47,993 bases of DNA from Amycolatopsis palatopharyngis (lineage in GTDB: Bacteria; Actinomycetota; Actinomycetes; Mycobacteriales; Pseudonocardiaceae), in assembly GCF_003385185.1 (NCBI RefSeq), contig NZ_PQHZ01000047.1, forward strand, positions 1-47,993, written 5' to 3'. A program made the translations under genes and the position numbers. The notes beneath the pieces were generated by a model that did no database searches, had not been told where the DNA came from, and worked only from the letters and a program-made list of their open reading frames with translations. This document shows, one piece after another, positions 1-8,137 of the stretch (position 1 is the stretch's first letter; every line of letters starts with the position of its first letter).

Positions 1-404
1 CACCGGCACTGTCCACCCAGGACCCTCAACTCGACCCGCCGACTCGCACACCACGAGCAGGAATTCGCCCGATCGGTGGGGCCCGATAGCGGTGCCGAAC
101 CGGGGCCAAATCACGATGCCACGGCCACTGCCTGGTACCGGCAAGACGACGGTGCCCGAAAGGTCTCCACAGACCTACGCGCCGCTCCGATTCGGATCGA
201 CGGCATCGACACCCGGCCGCTTCGCGCGTGCTGCCGTCGGCAAGTGAATACTGAGCAGGGCGCGGCAACCGAGATTTGCAGCGTGAGTTCGAGGAGATGG
301 AGCAGATCCTGCGCGCCGCACTCACCGACGCGAAAAAACTGTTGTAGAACCTCCCAGACTGGGAACTCCCGCCGGTCGGGAGTGATCTACTGACGGAGGT
401 GATT
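1..404. other. Left-edge stretch without a supported gene
   Basis: I see no credible complete gene here. A short open tail (about 255-344, + strand) ends in an acidic-amphipathic stretch, REFEEMEQILRAALTDAKK, that could be the last residues of a lost protein, but it has no start and no recognisable family. With the two broken genes that follow, the stretch reads as decayed DNA, possibly the scar of a mobile element. Confidence 0.4.
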
Positions 405-845
405 GTGGACGCCCGGCAGCTCGAATACTTCCTTGCTGTGGTCGACCACTACGGAATGCACAAGGCTGCGAACGCCCTGCACGTCGCCCAGCCTTCGCTT
501 TCGCAGACGATCCGCGTTCTGGAGCGCGACCTCGGCACGGCGTTGTTTCATCGGTTCGGCAGGCGGCTTGTGCTCACCCAGGCGGGGCACGCGTTGATCG
601 AGCCGGCGCGACAGATCGTACGCGGACTCGCCGCGATGCCCTCGCAGGCCATCGAGCCACTCGGCGCTACCGTTCCCGCCCGAACCGCTGCGCTGAATCG
701 GGGTCCAGCTCACCAAAGCCTCGCTCGCCCGCGCGGACCGCCGCGACGGCCGTCGCAACCTCTGGCTCAAGGCCATGGATCGCGTCGGCTTCGGTTTCGA
801 CAGCTGATCGCGGTTGCTCGAGGTTCAATGATCGGCTCGCGCTGA
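405..845 (+). pseudogene. Truncated LysR-family regulator (N-terminal HTH only)
   Basis: The first 80 or so residues are a standard LysR winged-helix DNA-binding domain: RQLEYFLAVVDHYGMHKAA, the recognition region AQPSLSQTIRVLERDLG, then LFHRFGRRLVLTQAGHAL. After about residue 80 (near base 645) the similarity stops. The frame runs on through unrelated low-complexity Arg/Pro/Ala sequence to a stop at 843-845, and no effector-binding domain follows, whereas a normal LysR protein is about 300 residues. GTG 405 is preferred because GGAGG lies about six bases upstream; an in-frame GTG at 399 overlaps that site. I read it as a regulator cut by a deletion or insertion. A functional DNA-binding-only fragment is possible but unlikely. 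Confidence 0.7.
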
Positions 846-893
846 TTCCGGGAAACTCATCAAGGCGTTCCCACGGGCCAAGCCAGTCCGTCA

Positions 894-1076
894 CGCCCCG
901 ACCGGCTCACCACCCACCAAGCCCATCTCGGAGTCCGCTACCTCATCTGGCAGGGCCAATACTGGTCAGCCGAGAATCTGGCCTGGACGCCCTACACCTC
1001 CAGCGCCTACAACTGCCCCAACCCCGCCAACCTCACCGGCTGCCAGTACGACCACGTGCACATCTCGATTTATTGA
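894..1076 (+). pseudogene. C-terminal remnant of a cell-wall-hydrolase-like secreted protein
   Basis: An open frame without a start ends at 1074-1076. Its last 50 residues contain GVRYLIWQGQYWSAE, then NLTGCQYDHVHISIY. This resembles the C-terminal domain seen in secreted actinobacterial peptidases and phage or conjugation-associated lytic proteins, where a RYLIWQG strand and a terminal YDHVHISxY motif are conserved. The catalytic N-terminal part is absent and the sequence upstream is the broken LysR frame, so this is a 3' scrap. The family assignment rests on memory of the motif. Confidence 0.45.
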
Positions 1077-1147
1077 AACTGATCGAACGCATCGCAGCGG
1101 CTGGTAAATGTCGAGAGTTCGGATGCTGGTTCCTATAGGCTGACCAG

Positions 1148-1585
1148 ATGGCTCTCAGGCTGGACAACGTCGGCATCGTCGTCGAGGACCTCGCGGTGGC
1201 TATCGAGTTCTTCCGCGAACTCGGCCTCGAGCTCGAAGGGCAAGCCATGGTGGAAGGGGAATGGGCAGGGCGCGTCACTGGCCTCGGCGATCAACGCGTC
1301 GAGATCGCCATGATGTCCACCCCGGACGGACACGGTCGGCTCGAACTCTCGCGTTTTCTCGCGCCCGAGGTGGTCGCCGATCACCGGAACGCCCCCGTGA
1401 ACGCTCTGGGCTACCTTCGCGTCATGTTTGCGGTGGACGACGTCGACGAGACGCTCGCTCGGCTCCGCAAGCACGGTGCGGAGCTCGTCAGCAGTGAGGT
1501 TGTCCAGTACGAAGACGCAAATCGGCTCTGCTATGTCCGCGGGCCTGAAGGCATTCTCATCGGGCTCGCCCAAGAACTCCACTGA
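1148..1585 (+). CDS. VOC (glyoxalase/bleomycin-resistance) family protein
   Basis: A 145-residue protein with the two paired beta-alpha-beta-beta-beta modules of the vicinal oxygen chelate fold: LDNVGIVVEDLAVAIEFFRELG starts the first and LRVMFAVDDVDETLARLRKHG the second, ending GPEGILIGLAQEL. The first-strand position that holds a metal-binding His in glyoxalase I is Asn (LDNVGIV), so classical glyoxalase activity is doubtful. The family covers lyases, dioxygenases and antibiotic-binding proteins, and nothing here selects among them. It stands alone, 209 bases before the ArsR gene. Family call confident, function unknown. Confidence 0.85.
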   Translation: MALRLDNVGIVVEDLAVAIEFFRELGLELEGQAMVEGEWAGRVTGLGDQRVEIAMMSTPDGHGRLELSRFLAPEVVADHRNAPVNALGYLRVMFAVDDVDETLARLRKHGAELVSSEVVQYEDANRLCYVRGPEGILIGLAQELH

Positions 1586-1757
1586 GCCTCAAGCCACCGT
1601 TCTTGCGGTGAAGGTGAGCCCGGGCAGCATGTCCTGGTAGATGCGTTCCGCTTCGTCTGGTCCAACCCCTTACCCAGGTGTCGGGGGTTCACAACCGTGG
1701 CGACCACATCCAACGACCACAACGCTCAGCCTGACTGATCCGGAGTCACCGTTCTGC

Positions 1758-1794
1758 TTGACAAGCGAACCGGGTAAGTAGAAACTTACCGTTA
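1758..1794 (+). promoter_or_regulatory. Promoter and inverted-repeat operator of the ArsR gene
   Basis: TTGACA at 1758-1763 is a perfect -35 hexamer. A 7-bp inverted repeat, GGTAAGT (1773-1779) AGAA ACTTACC (1784-1790), follows just before GTG 1795, and ACTTAC recurs inside the gene at 1801-1806. No Shine-Dalgarno is visible, and a -10-like TAGAAA (1779-1784) would start transcription at about the GTG, suggesting a leaderless mRNA. ArsR proteins usually bind such dyads over their own promoter, so autorepression is the natural inference. Confidence 0.55.
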
Positions 1795-2115
1795 GTGGAA
1801 ACTTACGAGCTTGATGGATGGGGAGTGCTCGGCGATCGCACTCGTCGCACGATCTTCGAGCGCATCGCCGAGCGCGCACAGACTGTCGGAGAGCTTGCCG
1901 CCACGATGCCGGTAAGCCGACCGGCTGTCTCCCAGCACGTAAAGGTGCTTAAGGATGCTGGACTAGTTGTGGACCAGCCCGTAGGTAACCGCCGTATCTA
2001 CCGGGTCGACCCCGAGGGGCTGGCCGCATTCCGAGCACAGCTCGACAGCTTCTGGACAAAAACGTTGGCGGTCTACAAGCAGTCCGCCGACCAGGACGAC
2101 ACGGGAGAGACCTGA
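1795..2115 (+). CDS. ArsR-family transcriptional regulator
   Basis: A 106-residue winged-helix repressor. It opens METYELDGWGVLGDRTRRTIFERIAE, followed by the recognition helix region MPVSRPAVSQHVKVLKDAGLV and a wing (VGNRRIYRVDPEGL). No metal-binding Cys cluster (such as CxC) is visible, so it belongs to the non-metal-sensing ArsR type commonly paired with AHSA1/SRPBCC proteins. Its TGA overlaps the ATG of the next gene by one base (TGATG), implying coupled translation. The start is GTG, placed directly after an inverted repeat that probably serves as its operator. Confidence 0.9.
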   Translation: METYELDGWGVLGDRTRRTIFERIAERAQTVGELAATMPVSRPAVSQHVKVLKDAGLVVDQPVGNRRIYRVDPEGLAAFRAQLDSFWTKTLAVYKQSADQDDTGET

Positions 2116-2603
2116 TGACCACACAAACGGAACCGGCAACGGTCAAGACCCAGACCATCGTGGAGGTGTCGACCGAGCGCGCGTTCGCAGTCTTCACCGA
2201 GCGGCTTGGGGACTTCAAACCGCCCGAGCACAACATACTTGGCGTCGAACTGGCGGAAACGGTCTTCGAACCTCGTGTGGGCGGCCACATTTATGACCGA
2301 GCGATTGACGGCAGTGAGTGCCGCTGGGCGCGGGTGCTGGTCTACGAACCGCCACAGCGGCTCGTCTTCAGTTGGGATATTGGCCCGAACTGGCAGATCG
2401 AGTCCGATCCGGACCGAACCAGCGAGGTCGAGGTGCGCTTCATCGCCGAGACTCCGCAGCGCACCCGGGTTGAGCTGGAGCACCGGCACATCGACCGGCA
2501 CGGAGACGGCTGGCAGAACATCAGTAGCGGCGTCGCTGATGAGGGCGGCTGGCCGCTGTACCTGCGCCGCTTCGCCGGACTATTCGACAAGCAGGCGCGA
2601 TGA
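2115..2603 (+). CDS. SRPBCC / AHSA1-like domain protein
   Basis: A 162-residue START-like (helix-grip) protein. Diagnostic parts are VEVSTERAFAVFTERLGDF near the N-terminus, VGGHIYDRAIDGSECRWARVL, and the strand pair RLVFSWDIG...EVEVRFIAETPQRTRVELEHR. The fold makes a hydrophobic pocket; in this subfamily (activator of Hsp90 ATPase homology) ligands are mostly unknown. It is translationally coupled to the ArsR gene, a very common actinobacterial pairing, so the regulator probably controls it. Length is normal for the family. Confidence 0.88.
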   Translation: MTTQTEPATVKTQTIVEVSTERAFAVFTERLGDFKPPEHNILGVELAETVFEPRVGGHIYDRAIDGSECRWARVLVYEPPQRLVFSWDIGPNWQIESDPDRTSEVEVRFIAETPQRTRVELEHRHIDRHGDGWQNISSGVADEGGWPLYLRRFAGLFDKQAR

Positions 2604-2914
2604 TCAGACCGGCCTGGCAACACTAGATCGCCATGGCAGGCGGACGTTTCTCGTGTTTCAACCCCGCATCGTTCATGCCCCACAGTCCAGGTGCGAGGCG
2701 CATGTGGTCTGTCGTCTGCCGCGTCTTTCGTCTTTGCGTTTGTCGTTGGGCGATGCAGAGGTGAGTGGATGAGCTATAACAATCTGAAAGCCGCGCCGTA
2801 TAGGGCATTATACACCTGGATACGCCGCGGCGTGGAGCTCAATCAGGTGTTGCGCGTGATGGGCGTGCGAATCGTCGTCACCGACGCACGTCCCCGCGCC
2901 ACTGACTGAGCACG
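2604..2914. other. Gap without a convincing gene
   Basis: About 310 bases separate the SRPBCC gene from the convergent Lrp gene. One small open frame (ATG 2769 to about 2909, + strand) would encode a basic 46-residue peptide, but it lacks a good ribosome site and matches no family I know, so I do not annotate it. No strong terminator hairpin is evident. Confidence 0.4.
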
Positions 2915-3880
2915 TCAGCGGCTCCGCTCCCCCGCACCGGCGATCGGCCGGGCCAGATCGTGCTCCTCCTTGATCGCACGCAGGTGTGCCCACGACTCGA
3001 CAGTCCGAACGCCGGACAGGCCTCGGAGGTGCTCCAGTGTGGCGAACACGCCTTCCTGCGATCCGGCACGGATGGTGCCGATGCCGTTGCACCATCCGAT
3101 GCCGGTGGCGAAGCAGTCCACCTCGTCCAGCTCGACCACCTTGCGCGCGACGGGTTCGGTCGCGCCGCTGAGGGTGAGTGCGAAACCGACCGTGTGCGTG
3201 CGGCTCAATGGATTGAGCCGCACGAGTGCACCGACATGCACCACCCTGGTCTCCAGCAGACGCAGCACCCGGGCGCGGGTCGCCCCGGGAGACAGGCCGC
3301 TCACGCTGGCGAGATCGGCGAACGACGCGCGGCCGTCAACCCGCAGATGCTCAAGCAGTGCGTGGTCGGACGGGTCGAGGTCGGCCTCCGTGAGTGCGTC
3401 ACCGCTTTCCAGGGGGCCGGGAGGAAAGTACGGGTCCTTCCAGATCTGCAGATAGGTGATGGCCTGAACGGCGCGAACCCCGGCACTGGCCTGCACGCGG
3501 GCGAGCCCGTGGGAGAACGCCTCCATGTCCCTGGTCCGAAGCTCCGCGGTCACGGCGAAGCGGCCCGCGGTGGTGGTGACGAACGAGATCTCGTCGAGTT
3601 CCGCGACCCGCTCGGCGACCGGCCGTGCCGGACCTTCCGCCTCGATGATGACGTGCCCTAGTTGGTGGAGGCCGAGGGCCGCAGGATGGATGGCGCCGAT
3701 CAGGCGGAGACCCCCGTCGTCGATCAGCCGTCGCACCCGGGCCTTCGTGGTCGACCGTGCGAGCCCGACCAGCTTGGCCAACGCCTCGTAGGAAGCGCGT
3801 CCGTCGCGTTGCAGCGCGCGCACGAGCTGCTCGTCGACGTCGTCCAGATCCACGCGCATCCCCTTCGTCTGAGCCTCCAT
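2915..3880 (-). CDS. Lrp/AsnC-family regulator with tandem duplicated halves
   Basis: This 321-residue protein is about twice the usual Lrp length. Residues about 8-150 form one HTH plus RAM-like unit (DDVDEQLVRALQRDGRASYEAL, then LARSTTKARVRRL). Residues about 165-310 repeat the architecture (SDHALLEHLRVDGRASFADL, then LSPGATRARVLRL). Lrp proteins sense amino acids or related ligands through the RAM domain. It is divergent from a POT peptide transporter and a prolidase-like hydrolase, so it likely senses an amino acid or peptide product and controls them. I chose ATG 3880; an in-frame ATG at 3859 is also possible. The longer open frame upstream is low-complexity and was left out. Confidence 0.88.
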   Translation of the reverse strand: MEAQTKGMRVDLDDVDEQLVRALQRDGRASYEALAKLVGLARSTTKARVRRLIDDGGLRLIGAIHPAALGLHQLGHVIIEAEGPARPVAERVAELDEISFVTTTAGRFAVTAELRTRDMEAFSHGLARVQASAGVRAVQAITYLQIWKDPYFPPGPLESGDALTEADLDPSDHALLEHLRVDGRASFADLASVSGLSPGATRARVLRLLETRVVHVGALVRLNPLSRTHTVGFALTLSGATEPVARKVVELDEVDCFATGIGWCNGIGTIRAGSQEGVFATLEHLRGLSGVRTVESWAHLRAIKEEHDLARPIAGAGERSR

Positions 3881-4098
3881 CGGCGCCAACCTATCGCACA
3901 CACAGACCGAACCACGGACGCTCGACGGCCAGCTCCCTCGCACGACATCATACGACTGATACGGCCGAGTTTGGGCGATTTCACCGCCGAATCGTCTCTT
4001 GTATGCCGCCTTACACAGTTGTATCGTCTGCGCTCATCGATACGGTCGCCCGCGTCATCGCGGGTCGCCGGTCCACAGGTCACCTCGGAGGTGTTGGC
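3881..4098. promoter_or_regulatory. Divergent promoter region with repeated GATACGGnCG elements
   Basis: The 218-base divergent region holds direct repeats GATACGGCCG (3958-3967) and GATACGGTCG (4039-4048), 81 bases apart, plus related GTATCGTC (4021-4028) and CATACGAC (3949-3956). A spacing near eight helical turns is compatible with a multimeric Lrp-type regulator contacting both sites. Binding by the adjacent Lrp protein is inference. Confidence 0.4.
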
Positions 4099-5664
4099 AT
4101 GGGTCTGCGGAGAACGTCACCCGCATTGGGAAGTGCATCGGACCGGGCGTTCTTCGGGCACCCACGTGGTCTGGTGGGTCTGTTCTTCACCGAAGCGTGG
4201 GAGCGGTTCTCCTACTACGGCATGCGCGCGTTGTTGCTGTACTACATGTACGACCAGGTGAGCAACGGCGGCCTCGGCATTCCCGCCGACACGGCACGGT
4301 CGCTCGTCGCGGTCTACGGTTCGGCCACCTACATGGCTGCGATTCTCGGCGGCTGGGTCAGCGACCGCCTGCTCGGCGACCGGCGGGCGACGCTGCTGGG
4401 TGGCGTACTGCTCATGTTCGGGCACGGCTGTCTCGCCCTTCCCGCTGGGGCGGGAGCACTGTTCGCGTCGATGGTGCTCATCGCGACCGGCACCGGCCTG
4501 CTGAAGCCGACGATCTCCTCGTCCGTCGGGGACCTGTACGCCAAGAACGATCCGCGGCGGGATTCCGGCTTCAGCATCTACTACATGGGGATCAGCGTCG
4601 GCGCCGTGGCAGCACCGCTCGTCGTCGGCACGCTGGGCCAGACCTACGACTACCACCTCGGTTTCGGCCTCGCCGCCGTCGGCATGGGCCTTGGCCTCGT
4701 GGTCTATCTGTGGACGCAACGTCATCTCAGCACTGCGAGCAGCAGGCCGAAGAACCCGTTGCGGCTCAGCGAGGTCTCCCGGCCGAAGGCGGCCTGCCTC
4801 GCTGGTGCGATCACCTGTCTCATCGGGCTGGTCGCGGTGTTCGCCGCAACCGGAATCCTGACCGTCGGGGCCGTAGTGAACACCATCAGCGTGCTGGCGA
4901 TCGCTCTACCTGTCGCCTACTTCACCGTCATGCTGCGCAGCCCGCGCACGACCTCCATCGAGCGTGCACGGGTACGGGGGTATATCCCGCTGTTCATCGC
5001 CGCGGTCTTCTTCTGGGTCATCCAGGAGCAGGGCGCGACCGTCATCGCGCAGTACGCCGATCAGAGCACCGATCTCGACGCGTTCGGCTTCGCCCTGCCC
5101 GCTTCGTGGTTCCAGTCGGTCGGGTCGTTCGTGCTGATCATCCTGACCCCGATGTTCGCCCTGATGTGGCTCAGGATGGACCGCTCGGCCCGGCCGCCTT
5201 CGACGGCACACAAGTTCAGTTTCGCGCTGGTGATCGCCGGCATGTCGTACCTCCTGCTCGTACTCCCCGCACTGCAGGGTGGCCTGAGCAGTCCACTGTG
5301 GCTGATCGGCAGCCTGGCACTGGTCACGATCGGCGAGATGTGCCTCTCCCCGATCGGGCTGTCCGCGACCGCGAGGCTGGCCCCCGCCGCGTTCGCCACC
5401 CAGACGATGGGGCTCTGGCTCGCGTCCGGGGCCGCAGGTCAGGGAATCGCGGCGCAGCTCGTCAAGTTCTACGACGCCGACTCGGCCGGCATCTACTTCG
5501 GCGCCATCGGAGCGGGAACGGTGGTCCTCGGCCTTGTCCTGCTCGCCTGCGGTCCGCTCATCCGGCGGCAGACCGCAACCGCGGACCGGGCAGCGGCTCG
5601 GCTGGCCGAAGAGGACGAGGCGGGCGGCCAGGTCACGACCGCTGCCGGCGCGCACCTCCGATGA
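4099..5664 (+). CDS. POT/PTR2-family proton-coupled oligopeptide transporter
   Basis: A 521-residue multi-spanning membrane protein. The PTR2 signature is clear: FFTEAWERFSYYGMRALLLYYM (the ExxERFxYYG motif) in the first helix, then GGWVSDRLLGDRRATLLGG and GTGLLKPTISSSVGDLY. The family imports di- and tripeptides with protons. ATG 4099 is chosen because GGAGG (4087-4091) sits seven bases upstream; the frame stays open further upstream, but that part is not membrane-like. The stop overlaps an ATG of the next frame (ATGA), and the following gene encodes a prolidase-like hydrolase, so import and hydrolysis of a peptide look coupled under the divergent Lrp regulator. Confidence 0.93.
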   Translation: MGLRRTSPALGSASDRAFFGHPRGLVGLFFTEAWERFSYYGMRALLLYYMYDQVSNGGLGIPADTARSLVAVYGSATYMAAILGGWVSDRLLGDRRATLLGGVLLMFGHGCLALPAGAGALFASMVLIATGTGLLKPTISSSVGDLYAKNDPRRDSGFSIYYMGISVGAVAAPLVVGTLGQTYDYHLGFGLAAVGMGLGLVVYLWTQRHLSTASSRPKNPLRLSEVSRPKAACLAGAITCLIGLVAVFAATGILTVGAVVNTISVLAIALPVAYFTVMLRSPRTTSIERARVRGYIPLFIAAVFFWVIQEQGATVIAQYADQSTDLDAFGFALPASWFQSVGSFVLIILTPMFALMWLRMDRSARPPSTAHKFSFALVIAGMSYLLLVLPALQGGLSSPLWLIGSLALVTIGEMCLSPIGLSATARLAPAAFATQTMGLWLASGAAGQGIAAQLVKFYDADSAGIYFGAIGAGTVVLGLVLLACGPLIRRQTATADRAAARLAEEDEAGGQVTTAAGAHLR

Positions 5665-5726
5665 GGACAGTGCCCACCCTGGATCTACCCGGAAAACTCA
5701 ACCACCGGACGAACACGGAGACATCC

Positions 5727-6980
5727 TTGAAACGCACCGTATTTCGAAACGGAACGCTCTACGACGCGGTGTCCCGCACTGCCGACTCCGCCGACATCGC
5801 GGTGGAGGACGGCTGGATCGTCGACGTGGCAGCCGGTCTGGACGGCGACGAGGAGGTCGACTGCACCGGTTGCGGTGTCCTGCCCGGCCTGTTCGACTGC
5901 CACGTACACCTGACGATGAGCGGGACGGACCTCTTCGAAAGCACGCAGCAGCCGTTCTCCCTGCAGTTCTACGAGGGCGCACTGAACATGGCCAGAACAC
6001 TGGCCTGCGGCATCACGACCGTCCGCGATGCGGCAGGTGCCGATCTCGGGATGCGGGTCGCACAGGAGCGCGGCATGATTCCGGGGCCCCGCATGCAGGT
6101 GTCGCTCAACATGCTCAGCCAGACAGGCGGCCACGGCGATCCTTGGTGGCCGTCCACCTGCGTCATGGATCTCCTGCCGGCGCACCCTGGCCGGCCGCCG
6201 GTCGTCGTCGACGGCCCGGAAGAGATCCGGCGCAAGATCAGGGAACTGGTCCGTGCGGGCGCCGACGTCATCAAAGTCGCGACCAGTGGTGGTCTCGTAT
6301 CCAGTGGAGCCGGGCCGAAGATCCCCCACTTCCGTGACGACGAGATCTCGATGATGGTCCGCGAGGCGGAGGCCGCCGGCCTGCACGTAATGGCGCACGC
6401 TCACGGCGAGGGCGCGAAGGCGGCGGTGCGCAACGGTGCGCGTTCCATCGAACACGGTAATCACCTCGATGACGAGACATTGGAGCTGATGGCCCAACGT
6501 GGCGCGTGGCTCGTCCCGACGCTCAGCGCGGGCGTGGGCCTGCGCGAGTCCATCGAATCGGGAGTTCCGTACCCGAGCCACATCCTGGCGAAGGTCGAGG
6601 AGTCCCACGGCGACCAGACCGTCCGGCGGGCGGTTGAGGCAGGCGTACGGATCGCCATGGGCACAGATGCCCCCTTGTATCCCCACGGCCAGAACCTCCT
6701 GGAACTCGAACTGCTCGTGGAACGGGGCCTCAGCCCGGCCGATGCACTGCATTCCGCCACCCTGTCGGCGGCCGAACTGATGGGCCTGGACCGCACCCTC
6801 GGCTCGCTCCAGCCCGGCAAGCGCGCGGACATCGTCGTGATCGAGGGCAACCCACTGGACGTCAAGAACCTCGGCGAGCGAATCCGTGCCGTGTATCAGG
6901 ACGGACGCGTCGTGCCCAATGGCGGCTCACCCGGCACGTCCGTCCTATCGGGATCGTCCACGATCCCCGCACGACACTAG
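5727..6980 (+). CDS. Amidohydrolase-superfamily prolidase/dipeptidase-like enzyme
   Basis: A 417-residue metal-dependent hydrolase of the imidazolonepropionase/prolidase-like branch. Visible ligands are the HxH pair in DCHVHL, a Lys that is usually carbamylated in IKVATSGG, His in MAHAHG, His in IEHG and Asp in GTDAP. The C-terminal strand (SLQPGKRADIVVIEGNPL) is typical. Characterised relatives cleave Xaa-Pro or Xaa-Arg/Lys dipeptides or N-acyl amino acids. TTG 5727 is preferred: GGAG lies six bases upstream and the product then begins with the usual first strand (KRTVFRNGTLYD). The alternative ATG 5661 overlaps the transporter stop as ATGA and would add 22 unconserved residues. Substrate unknown; the context points to a peptide. 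Confidence 0.88.
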   Translation: MKRTVFRNGTLYDAVSRTADSADIAVEDGWIVDVAAGLDGDEEVDCTGCGVLPGLFDCHVHLTMSGTDLFESTQQPFSLQFYEGALNMARTLACGITTVRDAAGADLGMRVAQERGMIPGPRMQVSLNMLSQTGGHGDPWWPSTCVMDLLPAHPGRPPVVVDGPEEIRRKIRELVRAGADVIKVATSGGLVSSGAGPKIPHFRDDEISMMVREAEAAGLHVMAHAHGEGAKAAVRNGARSIEHGNHLDDETLELMAQRGAWLVPTLSAGVGLRESIESGVPYPSHILAKVEESHGDQTVRRAVEAGVRIAMGTDAPLYPHGQNLLELELLVERGLSPADALHSATLSAAELMGLDRTLGSLQPGKRADIVVIEGNPLDVKNLGERIRAVYQDGRVVPNGGSPGTSVLSGSSTIPARH

Positions 6981-7141
6981 TGCCTCGGCAGATAATGCTG
7001 GCCGGGCGACCTCCCTTTGGGATGTGGTGAGGTAGCGTCATCGGGCGCGAACCGCTTAGATCCCGCTGGCGGAGGTGCGTTCGGCTGCGCGAGTGCTCTT
7101 CGCAAAGCGACGGCGGCCGAGCACAAGGGTTCTCTTACTGT

Positions 7142-7477
7142 CTACCGTTTGCGGTCTTCGGCCGTTCCTGGGATGACCTCGACGATCTCGTTGATGACGG
7201 CGACGTTGTCGCTCACCCGACAGTGCGACTGAGTTGGTGTCGTGAGCGGATCACCTGCTCCGCCAGACATGCGGAGTCGGTCTCCGGGCCTCGCGAAAAG
7301 GCGCCGCGATTGGTCCATTAGGCCGAGCGGTTCCCGCTGGACTGTCACACCTGGAATTTGCCAGCGCACCGAGATTCGTTGCACATTGCCTGGCTCTCCG
7401 TCTTCTAACCAAAGACAACCGGTCTCGGGATCACCGCCTAAACGCGACACAATAAGCGCCTGCATTCCTACATCCAT
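7142..7477 (-). CDS. Conserved actinobacterial hypothetical protein
   Basis: A 111-residue protein of no named family known to me. Conserved-looking parts are DPETGCLWLEDGE, RWQIPGVTVQREPLGLMD, FARPGDRLRMSGGAGD and SHCRVSDNVAVINEI, a pattern I associate with small secreted or lipoprotein-like actinobacterial proteins holding two Cys. Here ATG 7477 has its own AGGAG seven bases upstream, so it starts without a signal peptide. The gene just upstream supplies a signal-like N-terminus and overlaps by 10 bases (ATGGATGTAG). The two may be one ancestral lipoprotein split by a frameshift, or a coupled pair. Confidence 0.6.
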   Translation of the reverse strand: MDVGMQALIVSRLGGDPETGCLWLEDGEPGNVQRISVRWQIPGVTVQREPLGLMDQSRRLFARPGDRLRMSGGAGDPLTTPTQSHCRVSDNVAVINEIVEVIPGTAEDRKR

Positions 7478-7689
7478 CGGGGAACTCCTGACTGCGGTCG
7501 GTTCTGATCGTGTCGTCGGTTGACGCGAAGTCTCATCGCCCTCGGCCCAGAGTCGCCGGGTCCGCTAGCCCAACCCGCGCATGCGATGGGGAGCAAGCAC
7601 GGGCCGAGCGTCAACAGAGCGGCGATACGAACCCAGCCCAATCTCCGGCACAGCGTGGCTTGTGCGCGCTGCAGACCGACCAGATTCAT
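7468..7689 (-). CDS. Short protein with signal peptide / possible lipobox
   Basis: A 73-residue open frame. It has a basic N-terminus (VGLQRAQATLCRRLGWVR), a hydrophobic core (IAALLTLGPCLLPIACAG) with a lipobox-like LPIAC, then a short polar tail. ATG 7689 follows GAAGG by about six bases; ATG 7695 is also in frame but sits against that site. The mature part is only about 35 residues and unlike any domain I know. It overlaps the next gene, which looks like the missing mature portion, so it could be the first half of a frameshifted lipoprotein gene. Confidence 0.4.
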   Translation of the reverse strand: MNLVGLQRAQATLCRRLGWVRIAALLTLGPCLLPIACAGWASGPGDSGPRAMRLRVNRRHDQNRPQSGVPRWM

Positions 7690-8137
7690 TAGCATCCTTC
7701 ACCACGCGGACAGATGTACAAGCTTGCCCTGGCGTACCTAGGTGATTATTAGTGTCCGACCCTTCGCCGGCAAGGGCTCCGGATCACCGTCGGTATCCGC
7801 GAGGAGAACGACCAACTCCGAACATTCGTCGCGCGGCAGTGTGGAAGCGACTGAAGGACGCTCGTGGGGTGGCTGGGCGGTGGCCAGCGGTCGTCGTCAA
7901 CGCTGGCAGTGCGATCGTGCTGTCCGTCGATTCACCGAATCCCATTTCAGTGGGTACCCATGAATGTGCTAGCGACGATCACAAGATCGTGGTGGGCTAC
8001 TGCCGCAATCGAGGTCGGGTGGGAACGGCCGCTGCATCAAAGCGGCGTCGCCTCGGGCCTGGCTGTGACGAGTAACCACATTGTCGTTCACGAACGCAAC
8101 ACTAGGCCTGTCAGCCTTGACCCGACCCGCCGCCGGA
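7690..8137. other. Gap without intact genes; possible DUF6262-like tail
   Basis: About 450 bases with no convincing complete gene. In one + frame the stretch 7786-7854 reads TVGIREENDQLRTFVARQ and ends in a stop. The REENDQLR coiled-coil motif resembles the tail of DUF6262-type proteins that accompany tyrosine recombinases of integrative elements, but it is too short to be sure. I see no attachment-site repeat. Confidence 0.3.

Noticed and set aside
2691..2909. A 72-codon open frame with a basic product
   Set aside because: No family motif, no ribosome site at a sensible distance, and atypical composition; left unannotated.
3999..6980. A 993-codon open frame spanning the transporter in another frame and the amidohydrolase
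   Set aside because: Only the last 417 codons resemble a protein family; the rest is the out-of-frame shadow of the POT transporter and is Arg/His-rich.
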